DNA of 6,721 nucleotides from Paracoccaceae bacterium (lineage in GTDB: Bacteria > Pseudomonadota > Alphaproteobacteria > Rhodobacterales > Rhodobacteraceae), in contig RFZH01000129.1 of NCBI GenBank assembly GCA_009920815.1, positions 1 to 6,721 on the forward strand, in the 5' to 3' direction. Every line of letters begins with the position of its first letter. Positions within the stretch are counted from its first letter, which is position 1. A model generated the notes under the pieces. That model was given only the letters and a program-made list of their open reading frames with translations, did not search any database and was not told the DNA's origin. The translations under genes and the position numbers were made by a program. Of this stretch, positions 1 through 5,973 are shown one piece after another.

Positions 1-551
1 TCTATGATGCCAAGCGCGGTGTCCATAATGTTATTGGTGCCATTGACAACAAATCTACTAATCCCGAAAGATATTAAGACTATCAGCCCGATAAAAATGA
101 CATTTGCGATGCCCAATTTGCTTAACATACGGTAATCGTTGTATGTTTCGGAAACATCAAGGCCTATTAATATATCTTGGTTTTCCAAAATCTTTACGGC
201 CTTAGCCGCAAAAAATGTCTTGTTTTCCCTGATTTCAAAGATGAGGATGTCATCCTCGAGCACTAAAGGATCCTGCGGTAAAAATTCAGGAAATCTGGCG
301 TTGTTTGGGATCGGAGCGTAAAGCCGGTCACTTTGCGGTTCAGGGATGTCGCCAACTGCCTCAATATATTTGATTTCGGCGTCGATGGCTGCGGCTATGC
401 TTTGCGCAAATTTTTGATCTGAAAAATAGCTGATATAATAGCTTTGCGTGGCTGCTACCAAACCACCAAGCAGTGCGAAAAGCAGCGCCATCGCAAAGCT
501 AGAGCTGCGAAGATAGCGCCGATTAATTTTCTTTGATGATGTATCCTGCAC
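1..551 (-). CDS. Sensor histidine kinase, N-terminal part (runs off left edge)
   Basis: This is the membrane-bound sensor partner of the response regulator just upstream. About 183 codons are visible; the HAMP remainder, the His-phosphorylation domain and the ATPase domain lie beyond the edge. Reading the minus strand gives a short basic cytosolic tail (SSKKINRRYLR), a first membrane segment at about residues 19-37, and a periplasmic sensor region of roughly 110 residues. A second membrane segment follows at about 148-168 (NVIFIGLIVLISFGI), then what looks like the start of a HAMP linker. I chose a GTG start at 551, inside the regulator gene. It gives a 29-base overlap, has AGGA eight bases upstream and keeps the basic N-terminus. 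An ATG at 491, just past the regulator stop, is the alternative but lacks a ribosome binding site and cuts into the first membrane segment. The periplasmic region resembles nothing I can name, so the signal is unknown. The kinase assignment rests on topology and gene order, because no catalytic motif is in view. Confidence 0.8.
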   Translation of the reverse strand, partial: MQDTSSKKINRRYLRSSSFAMALLFALLGGLVAATQSYYISYFSDQKFAQSIAAAIDAEIKYIEAVGDIPEPQSDRLYAPIPNNARFPEFLPQDPLVLEDDILIFEIRENKTFFAAKAVKILENQDILIGLDVSETYNDYRMLSKLGIANVIFIGLIVLISFGISRFVVNGTNNIMDTALGII

Positions 552-1218
552 CCCTGACAGTCCTTATGATTGGAGTATCAAAATTCTTGTCAATCTTGCT
601 GCGCAAGCGGCTGATGTGGACGTCAATCACATTTGTCTGAGGATCAAAATGATAGTCCCAAACATTTTCTAGCAGCATAGTGCGAGTGACAACTTGGCCC
701 TTATGTTTCAGCATGTATTCCAATAGTGAAAATTCACGCGTTTGCAGCGTGATTTCCTTGCCTTGACGCGTGACTTTGCGGGATAAAAGATCGACCTCTA
801 AATCACCGACCGTTATTTTGGTTGTTACAGGCGAGCCCATTTGTTTTTGCCGACGGTCTAATATTTCGACGCGCGCCAAAAGCTCTGTAAACGCAAAGGG
901 TTTCACAAGATAATCGTCCCCGCCCGAGCGTAAGCCAGAAACGCGATCATCCACTTCGCCCATTGCACTTAGTATAAGGGCTGGTGTTGTGATGCCGGCG
1001 CCACGCAGGGTCTTTATTATGGTAAGCCCGTCCAAATTTGGAAGCATCCGATCAACGATCATCACATCATATTTTTCAGTTGTTGCAAGAAACAGACCGT
1101 CGCGCCCGTTGTCCGCACTGTCGACAACATGGCCAGATTCCCTCATGCCTTTTGCAATATATTCCGAGACGGATTTGTCGTCTTCTATCAGCAACAACTT
1201 CATAATGGATACTTTCAT
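523..1218 (-). CDS. OmpR/PhoB-family two-component response regulator
   Basis: This is a cytoplasmic DNA-binding response regulator of 231 residues, full length for the family. The N-terminal receiver domain (about 6-120) has the acidic pair D13/D14, phospho-acceptor D56 in IVDRMLPNLDG, S84 at the switch position, and K106 in DDYLVKPF. The C-terminal winged helix (about 135-229) contains the recognition-helix stretch NVIDVHISRLRSKID and ends in the typical TVRGAGYII. The start is uncertain. An internal ATG at 1203 gives MKLLLIEDD, the usual beginning of such proteins, while the ATG at 1218 adds five residues; neither has a strong ribosome binding site. It overlaps the downstream kinase gene, forming a standard regulator-kinase pair. 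The wing and recognition region are of the CusR/CopR-like type common in alphaproteobacteria, but I cannot assign a target. It clearly differs from the TctD-like regulator on the right. It lies 98 bases after the transporter operon on the same strand, so read-through or its own promoter are both possible. Confidence 0.95.
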   Translation of the reverse strand: MKVSIMKLLLIEDDKSVSEYIAKGMRESGHVVDSADNGRDGLFLATTEKYDVMIVDRMLPNLDGLTIIKTLRGAGITTPALILSAMGEVDDRVSGLRSGGDDYLVKPFAFTELLARVEILDRRQKQMGSPVTTKITVGDLEVDLLSRKVTRQGKEITLQTREFSLLEYMLKHKGQVVTRTMLLENVWDYHFDPQTNVIDVHISRLRSKIDKNFDTPIIRTVRGAGYIIKEN

Positions 1219-1316
1219 GCAGGCTTTAACTGCAATATATGTGGTTTTATCGCTAAGACCATCCCTAATTGTTGATTAAAATGATAAAATTAGCCTGTGC
1301 ATTAGTCTATGCTTAG
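1219..1316 (-). promoter_or_regulatory. AT-rich gap upstream of the left response regulator
   Basis: These 98 non-coding bases separate the broken DUF4387 gene from the left two-component operon and probably hold the latter's promoter. I see no convincing -35/-10 pair and no GC-rich hairpin with a T-run, so neither an operon terminator nor a promoter can be fixed. On the plus strand there is a short repeat, ATTAG at 1289-1293 and again at 1301-1305, and a near repeat of AAAAT around 1278-1290. A weak GCAT/ATGC stem is possible at about 1299-1312 but is too small to act as a terminator by itself. Confidence 0.3.
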
Positions 1317-1591
1317 TTATGAAATTACCGGTGCACCGCGAACAGGTAGTTCCTGTAACAAGACCGCCCATGCCGCGCCGTGCATATCTCGGTCGGTCAG
1401 CGCGCCTTGAACGACGGGACGTGGAAAGCTAAATTTGATGACATGTAAAGCAAGGAAATATCAGAGGTTTTGAGTGTCTCGCAGCACCATGAATAGACGG
1501 CGTCGTTTTCACAAAAAAGGTCAATCGTGATCCAAAACGGACCTGCGTTTTTGGACCGGATGGTTTTAACATGGGTTCCAAGTCTAGACAT
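1317..1591 (-). pseudogene. DUF4387 (AtuA-related small protein), broken by frameshifting internal deletion
   Basis: DUF4387 proteins are roughly 100-110 residues long and are encoded next to or fused with DUF1446/AtuA proteins. Here the first frame (1591 to about 1445) gives the family N-terminus, with IRSKNAGPFWITIDLF at residues 11-26 and continuing to SDISLLY ending at residue 49. It then runs into 15 unrelated residues and a stop at 1397. The family C-terminus appears in another frame from 1442 to the TAA at 1317: VIKFSFPRPVVQG, then DRDMHGAAWAVLL. Together the two parts make 90 residues. From my memory of the family, about 15-17 residues that normally lie between the LY motif and the (A/V)IK motif are missing, with net loss of 3n+1 bases. 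That points to a deletion of roughly 46 bases rather than a one-base error. The start overlaps the AtuA stop by 8 bases (ATGTCTAG), so the gene was once translationally coupled. A truncated 64-residue product could still be made. Confidence 0.8.
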
Positions 1592-2936
1592 CGGTCACCA
1601 CAATTTCAAAAGCGTCCATCGGATCGTTCAGCTGAAGTACATGATTTAAGCAGAATTCATAGGCTGCGCCGCGTTCCATTTCCGGCGGCGAAAAGGGAAA
1701 TGCAAAGGTTGGCATTGGTTCGTTTTTAGTCAACGGATGGTGCAGCAAAAACGGATTCAGCATTTTTGCAATTTCATTCGCAAGAGCCTGACTTGTCGCT
1801 GTGATGATGCCTACGATGCCCACTTCGCTTGGGATGCGCGGATCTGCCTCCAATGCCCCTAATGTGCCATTGCGTCCGATCTGTCGCAATTCGATCGTAT
1901 AGTCTGATTTCTCTATCCCTGTCTGTGTTTCGATTTGATGATTTAAATGTTTCAGAATGCTGCCGCACCATGCATCAATTTGACTGACATATACCGGGTC
2001 TCGCAGGGTTACCATTGATACGGTTTGATATCCAACGTTTCGTGCCCCTTCTAGTTTCACTGTGTATTCGGGCGACGCCGTCCAAATCGATCCTTCTACG
2101 CGAACCGATGTTGTATCAACTTGCGTGTAAATTGCCGTCGTTACATCCAAGTATCCGCCTGGTTCATATAGTTGAAATGGATTTGCATTCTCATACAGCA
2201 TGTGTGCCGAAACAGTATGCGGCGTACATATCGCACCCTGTGCCATGGGTTGAATTGTAAAACCTGTTGCGTCAAAATCGATCAAAACGACACCTGACAT
2301 TGGATTGGTTGAACACAGCGCGCCACACTCGCCGATTTTTGCGCCGTGCCAGGCGCCGCCCAAATGATCTTGGTTTTGTATCGGTAAAGCCGCGATGATT
2401 GCGGTATCAGTTGTTCGGCCCGCAATGATAATGTCCGGTCCATGGGACAGTGCCGACTGAATTTGTTCAACACCGGCCAGCGCGACAATGTTGGTGCATG
2501 ATACAATAATGTCTTCGGATAAATCTGGCGCCGCTGAGAGTGGTGTAACCTGACCCGTTTGAAAACTGTGCGCGATGTATGTTTGGGATTGTTCGCAATA
2601 AAGGCGCGCGATCTTTGCAGACCATCCGCGTTCTGTAAGTATTTCACAGGTTATGTCATATAGCCAATCAACGGTTGCATTTGTTCCGCAGGTCCCGGCC
2701 GTTCCAATAATCAATGGACACCTTGCTGTCTGTCGGGCTTCGATTAATTTTGCCCATTCAGATTTGGTTGAGCTGCGGGAATATTTTGACTGGCCCCGCC
2801 CCAAGTAGGCGGGGCCGCTGTCGGTTGAACCCCCATCAATCGCGATGATATCGGGAGAGAGCGATATACCACGGGCCAACGCTTTGGGGTCGAAACCCAA
2901 TCCAAGTGCGCCAGCGGGGACCAACACGCGGGTCAT
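1584..2936 (-). CDS. DUF1446 / acyclic terpene utilization AtuA-family protein
   Basis: A 450-residue cytoplasmic protein of the DUF1446 (AtuA-like) family; no signal peptide or membrane segment is visible. Family landmarks are VLVPAGALGLGFDP near the N-terminus, DGGSTDSGP at 34-42, GTAGTCGTN at 78-86, AGRTTDTA at 172-179, AKIGECGALCSTNP at 199-212 and CTPHTVSAHMLYEN at 237-250. Glycine-rich turns and conserved Asp, Thr and Cys residues suggest a ligand or active site in the N-terminal two thirds. The family was named after a gene of the Pseudomonas acyclic terpene (citronellol/geraniol) pathway, but its reaction is not established, and this sub-type recurs beside carboxylate transporters and DUF4387. 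The ATG shares one base with the tctA stop (TAATG), implying coupled translation. It overlaps the DUF4387 start by 8 bases. I infer a role in using the imported carboxylate. Terpene catabolism is not supported, since no atu or liu enzymes are nearby. Family assignment is firm; function is open. Confidence 0.88.
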   Translation of the reverse strand: MTRVLVPAGALGLGFDPKALARGISLSPDIIAIDGGSTDSGPAYLGRGQSKYSRSSTKSEWAKLIEARQTARCPLIIGTAGTCGTNATVDWLYDITCEILTERGWSAKIARLYCEQSQTYIAHSFQTGQVTPLSAAPDLSEDIIVSCTNIVALAGVEQIQSALSHGPDIIIAGRTTDTAIIAALPIQNQDHLGGAWHGAKIGECGALCSTNPMSGVVLIDFDATGFTIQPMAQGAICTPHTVSAHMLYENANPFQLYEPGGYLDVTTAIYTQVDTTSVRVEGSIWTASPEYTVKLEGARNVGYQTVSMVTLRDPVYVSQIDAWCGSILKHLNHQIETQTGIEKSDYTIELRQIGRNGTLGALEADPRIPSEVGIVGIITATSQALANEIAKMLNPFLLHHPLTKNEPMPTFAFPFSPPEMERGAAYEFCLNHVLQLNDPMDAFEIVVTDV

Positions 2937-4444
2937 TATGCATTCTCTGCTATCTTGGGCTTTTTCATGATTCTACGGAAAAAGAACGGCGCGACAAATC
3001 CCAAAACAGCCGCAACCCAAAGTGAAATTGCGATGCCTGATGAAAACAGGAATGTCCAATCACCATCCGATAAAACCATAGCCCGCCGCAGATTGTTTTC
3101 CATATTTGCGCCCAACAATATCCCCAAAATGACAGGGACAGTTGGAATATCGAGCTTACGGAAAATATAGCCCAACACGCCAAATAAGGTCATCAAAAGC
3201 AGGTCAAAATAGCTACCTGAAAGCGAGTAGATGCCGACAAATGACACCATTGTCACGCCTGGCAAAAGCATTGCGGGCGGTACTTGTAGAATGCGCACAA
3301 AGACTTTGACCATTGGGACATTCATGAAAAGCAAAACGAAATTCGCGATAATGAGTGACGCAATTAAGCCCCAAACAACATCAGGTCGATCCGCAAACAA
3401 AGTTGGTCCAGGGGTTATGTTCAAGGTCATTAAGACCGCCAGAAGAACAGCAGTTGTTCCTGATCCCGGAACACCCAGCGTTAGCATTGGAACCAAGGCG
3501 CCGCCAGCGGCCGCATTGTTGCCTGCCTCTGGTGCAGCAACGCCTTTTGCGACGCCGGTGCCAAACTCTTCTCGGTTTCCTGCGATAGATTTTTCCATCA
3601 TGTAAGTCAGGAATGATCCCAGTGATGCGCCTGCACCTGGCAGAACACCCGCAATGAACCCGACGATCGAAGATCGCAACATCGTCCAGCGTGTGTGGAA
3701 AATATCAGACCATGGAATGGTCACTTTTCCCAACGTCACACCAAGGGATGAATTTTTCCCATGGCTTTCGATGAAAAAGAAAACTTCTGACACGGCAAAT
3801 AGGCCGACAATTGCGACAAGAAAATCGATGCCATCCATTAGATGCAGGTTCCCGCCCGTATAGCGCGTCATGCCTGTTGTATGATCCACGCCAATCATTG
3901 CAATGCCTAGGCCTACACAAGATGCAAGCGCCGCTTTGGCTTGGTTTTTGGATGCCACACCGCCAAGTGTGCAAAACGCAAGCAAATAAAGCGCAAAATA
4001 TTCTGCGGGACCAAAGACATATGCAACACGTGCAAGGCTCGGCGCAACAATCGCAAGAGCGAGCGTCGCCAAGAGCGCCCCAACAAAAGATGCGAACCCC
4101 GAGATGACCAAAGCATCACCTGCGCGGCCGTTTTTTGCCATGGGATAACCGTCAAGGGTTGTCATCATCGCGGGTTCATCCCCGGGAATATTTAACAAGA
4201 TCGAACTAATCCGCCCGCCATACATCGCGCCATAGTATACGGCCGTTAACAGCACCAAAGATGCAGTTGCATCCAATCCCATTGTAAACGTGATCGGGAT
4301 CAAGATAGCGACACCATTTGACGGACCTAAGCCAGGGAGCGCCCCGACAATCGTCCCGATAAAGCACCCGATAATTGCGAGCATCAGCGTATATGGCGAC
4401 AGAGCAACCGAAAAGCCTAGATAAAGGTTATTGATGATTTCCAT
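2936..4444 (-). CDS. tctA: Tripartite tricarboxylate transporter large membrane subunit TctA
   Basis: This is the large integral-membrane permease of a TTT system, which moves a carboxylate delivered by TctC using an ion gradient. It has 502 residues, the normal length, and is strongly hydrophobic with about a dozen predicted membrane segments. The family's two-repeat design is visible. GALPGLGPSNG at 34-44 is mirrored by GVLPGAGAS near residue 268, each a Pro-Gly-x-Gly loop expected to shape the substrate site. Further TctA signatures are AVYYGAMYGGRISSILLNIPG near 70-90, APEAGNNAAAGGALVPMLTLG around 305-325 and GVPGSGTTAVLL around 325-337. It starts 10 bases after tctB with a strong AAGGAG six bases before the ATG. 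It ends in a TAATG junction with the AtuA-family gene. The substrate cannot be told from this sequence: citrate, aconitate, tricarballylate and other carboxylates are all known or plausible for TTT systems. Confidence 0.97.
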   Translation of the reverse strand: MEIINNLYLGFSVALSPYTLMLAIIGCFIGTIVGALPGLGPSNGVAILIPITFTMGLDATASLVLLTAVYYGAMYGGRISSILLNIPGDEPAMMTTLDGYPMAKNGRAGDALVISGFASFVGALLATLALAIVAPSLARVAYVFGPAEYFALYLLAFCTLGGVASKNQAKAALASCVGLGIAMIGVDHTTGMTRYTGGNLHLMDGIDFLVAIVGLFAVSEVFFFIESHGKNSSLGVTLGKVTIPWSDIFHTRWTMLRSSIVGFIAGVLPGAGASLGSFLTYMMEKSIAGNREEFGTGVAKGVAAPEAGNNAAAGGALVPMLTLGVPGSGTTAVLLAVLMTLNITPGPTLFADRPDVVWGLIASLIIANFVLLFMNVPMVKVFVRILQVPPAMLLPGVTMVSFVGIYSLSGSYFDLLLMTLFGVLGYIFRKLDIPTVPVILGILLGANMENNLRRAMVLSDGDWTFLFSSGIAISLWVAAVLGFVAPFFFRRIMKKPKIAENA

Positions 4445-4450
4445 CTTTTT

Positions 4451-4456
4451 CTCCTT
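4451..4456 (-). promoter_or_regulatory. Shine-Dalgarno of tctA
   Basis: AAGGAG on the minus strand, six bases before the tctA ATG and overlapping the tctB stop codon. It is the only strong ribosome binding site inside the operon. This suggests that tctA is initiated independently, whereas the other internal genes rely on overlapping stop and start codons. Confidence 0.8.
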
Positions 4457-4898
4457 ACCCCATTAACCAACGAGGCAGGCCAAATAAGCTAAGGCCAAGA
4501 ACAAATTTGAAGAGCGTGAACAGCCCAACTGACAACGATAGTCCAGTTATGACCGATTGTTTTATTTTGCCCGAGATTTGATAGCTCAGGATCCCGGACG
4601 CAAGCGCGGTGGGTAACAAAAATCCACCTGGTTTAAGCATGTAGGCATATGCGATCAGGACAATCGTACAAATCAATAGCGCGCCAAAGGTCGAGGCCAC
4701 TGGCCATTCGGGATCATCGTCAGGCTTGATCATCATGACGACACCGCAAATCAAGGTAACTGCCGCAATAATCAGAGGAAATGTTTTTGACCCAACAGGG
4801 TCGGACATAAAGCTTGTCTGTATTTCCAAAGCGCCTGCCGCATAGGCAAGCGCTCCGATTGCTACGATCAGTCCAAAGAGACGATCACTTAGTTTCAC
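4455..4898 (-). CDS. tctB: Tripartite tricarboxylate transporter small membrane subunit TctB (DUF1468)
   Basis: The small membrane subunit of the TTT transporter; it partners TctA in the inner membrane and its exact job is poorly defined. At 147 residues it is typical in length. Hydrophobic segments lie at about residues 7-24, 40-58, 69-88, 91-107 and 113-135, with the DPVGSKTFP turn typical of the family between the first two. A charged loop, KPDDDPEW, follows the second segment. The start codon is GTG (minus strand, 4898-4896). It overlaps the tctC TGA as GTGA, so translation is coupled to tctC. No better ATG is available upstream, since that stretch is tctC coding sequence. Sequence conservation in TctB is low, so the call rests on length, topology and position between tctC and tctA as well as motifs. 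Confidence 0.93.
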   Translation of the reverse strand: MKLSDRLFGLIVAIGALAYAAGALEIQTSFMSDPVGSKTFPLIIAAVTLICGVVMMIKPDDDPEWPVASTFGALLICTIVLIAYAYMLKPGGFLLPTALASGILSYQISGKIKQSVITGLSLSVGLFTLFKFVLGLSLFGLPRWLMG

Positions 4899-5857
4899 TG
4901 GATGACACCAATCTCTTTTGACAGTTCAACAGTGTCAGCAATGACGCCATCAACCCATGATTGGAAATCTCCACCAACTTTGGTGAAAGGTGCCAAACCG
5001 TTTGCAGTCATCGCGTCCTGCCATTCTTGGCTTTCGGCGACAGCTTTTAATTTACCACCCCATGCTTCGAAATCGGCATCAGAAATACCTTTTGGAACGT
5101 ATAGACCACGCCAGTTTACGGCGACCACATCAATACCTTGTTCTTGGGCTGTTGGGATGTCTTCAAAGCCGGGAACGCGTTGCTCTGTTAAAACGGCCAA
5201 GGCGCGCACTTCGCCTGATTTTAGAAAGCCAACGATTTCCGACATGTCACCGGTCATACCTTGTGTAAAGCCACCGACAGTTTGGGTGATCGCATCTGCG
5301 CCACCGTCAACGCCGATGTATTTGATCTTGCGGATATCTGTGAAGCCGGTTTCTTTTAGGATCATCAAGACCTTTAGGTGGTCAAAGCCGCCGGCTGCGG
5401 AACCGCCCGCAAATGCAACTGAACCCGGGTCTGCTTTGATTGCCGCAACCATGTCATTAAGGTTTTGGAATGGGCTGTCTTTTGCAACAACGATGACGCC
5501 TGGATCAGCACCAATTGCGCCAACAAAGCGGACTTGGTCAGCAGTCATGCCGGCATATGCATTTTGCGCTAGTCTGGTTGCAGTCGCTTGGGATGCAGCG
5601 ACGATTAGATCATTATCTGTGCCGCGTTCGCTGACGACATGGTTAAAGGCAAGGCCGCCACCGCCACCTGCCATATTGGTCACTTGGACCGGATTAGGCA
5701 CTTGGCCGATGTCGAATAAAATTTTACCGATTTGACGGCAGGTAAAGTCCCATCCGCCGCCGGGGTTTGCGGGCGCGATACATTCGGTTGCGAATGATGT
5801 TGTTGAAATTACGGCAAAGGCTGCGCTTGCCAGTAATGTGTTTAGTTTAAATGCCAT
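4895..5857 (-). CDS. tctC: Tripartite tricarboxylate transporter substrate-binding protein TctC
   Basis: A periplasmic solute-binding protein (TctC/Bug family) that captures a carboxylate and hands it to TctA/TctB. Its 320 residues match the family. A Sec signal peptide is clear: a basic start (MAFK), a hydrophobic core, and probable cleavage after SFA at residue 23. The mature N-terminus has the binding-loop motif APANPGGGWDFTCR (28-41), flanked by C26 and C40, which could form a disulfide. Other family blocks are VTNMAGGGGGLAFNHV (about 58-73), IVAASQATATRLAQ, and FAGGSAAGGFDHL near 149-161. There is no lipobox. The ATG is preceded by AAGGGAG with six bases of spacing. As first gene of the operon, expressed in excess of the permease in most such systems, it is the expected target of TctDE control from the divergent promoter region. 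The ligand is not readable from sequence; the citrate-type TctC sub-style is only suggestive. Confidence 0.97.
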   Translation of the reverse strand: MAFKLNTLLASAAFAVISTTSFATECIAPANPGGGWDFTCRQIGKILFDIGQVPNPVQVTNMAGGGGGLAFNHVVSERGTDNDLIVAASQATATRLAQNAYAGMTADQVRFVGAIGADPGVIVVAKDSPFQNLNDMVAAIKADPGSVAFAGGSAAGGFDHLKVLMILKETGFTDIRKIKYIGVDGGADAITQTVGGFTQGMTGDMSEIVGFLKSGEVRALAVLTEQRVPGFEDIPTAQEQGIDVVAVNWRGLYVPKGISDADFEAWGGKLKAVAESQEWQDAMTANGLAPFTKVGGDFQSWVDGVIADTVELSKEIGVIQ

Positions 5858-5863
5858 TTTCTT

Positions 5864-5870
5864 CTCCCTT
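5864..5870 (-). promoter_or_regulatory. Shine-Dalgarno of tctC
   Basis: AAGGGAG on the minus strand, six bases before the tctC ATG. It is a strong site that supports the chosen start and the intact signal peptide. Confidence 0.8.
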
Positions 5871-5927
5871 TAATGACGGACCATAGGGCATTTCCCATTG
5901 GTTGTGCGCTTATTGATTCTCTGCGAA

Positions 5928-5945
5928 CCTGACACTAACCTGTCA
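5928..5945. promoter_or_regulatory. Tandem 7-4-7 operator, Pho-box-like, candidate TctD site
   Basis: CCTGACA at 5928-5934 and CCTGTCA at 5939-5945 are direct repeats in 11-base register, the spacing used by dimers of OmpR/PhoB-family regulators. Shifted by one base (5929-5946), the block CTGACAC-TAAC-CTGTCAT matches 14 of 18 positions of the PhoB consensus CTGTCATAWAWCTGTCAY. The same bases also form an inverted repeat, TGACA-N6-TGTCA (5930-5945), with an outer CCTGA/TCAGG pair ending at 5950. A third copy of CCTGACA sits at 5968-5974, overlapping the regulator's start codon. Either the adjacent TctD-like regulator or PhoB could bind; sequence alone cannot decide. Confidence 0.5.
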
Positions 5946-5973
5946 TCAGGCAAAAACTTGTGCGGATCCTGAC

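Larger units (their letters stand above)
5858..5973. promoter_or_regulatory. Divergent control region between tctC and the tctD-like regulator
   Basis: These 116 bases must hold the promoters of both the minus-strand transporter operon and the plus-strand regulator operon. They contain a tandem repeat (described separately) and the tctC ribosome binding site. A possible minus-strand -10 (CAATAA, or TCAATA one base earlier) lies at 5910-5916, 11 bases downstream of the repeat as read towards tctC. There is no good -35, which is the layout expected when an OmpR/PhoB-type activator replaces it. That would leave a leader of about 50 bases. The promoter placement is inference. Confidence 0.55.

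Noticed and set aside
139..321. Plus-strand 60-codon open frame near the left edge
   Set aside because: It lies antisense to the kinase periplasmic region, which reads cleanly through with two membrane segments and continues the regulator-kinase order.
989..1279. Plus-strand 96-codon open frame reaching into the intergenic gap
   Set aside because: It is mostly antisense to the receiver domain of the left regulator, with no ribosome binding site or known motif.
1299..1312. Possible transcription terminator after the transporter operon
   Set aside because: The only stem is four base pairs (GCAT/ATGC) with no adjoining T-run, too weak to call.
1397..1591. Intact 64-residue small protein gene
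   Set aside because: The first 49 residues match DUF4387, but the last 15 do not, and the family C-terminus continues in another frame. It is better described as a broken gene.
3231..3605. Plus-strand 124-codon open frame
   Set aside because: It is a shadow of tctA, whose own frame is complete and carries both Pro-Gly-x-Gly repeats.
4902..5735. Long open frame of 277 codons on the plus strand
   Set aside because: It is antisense to tctC, has low-complexity Pro/Ala/Ser/Thr-rich composition and no recognisable domain. The minus-strand frame has full family conservation and a signal peptide.
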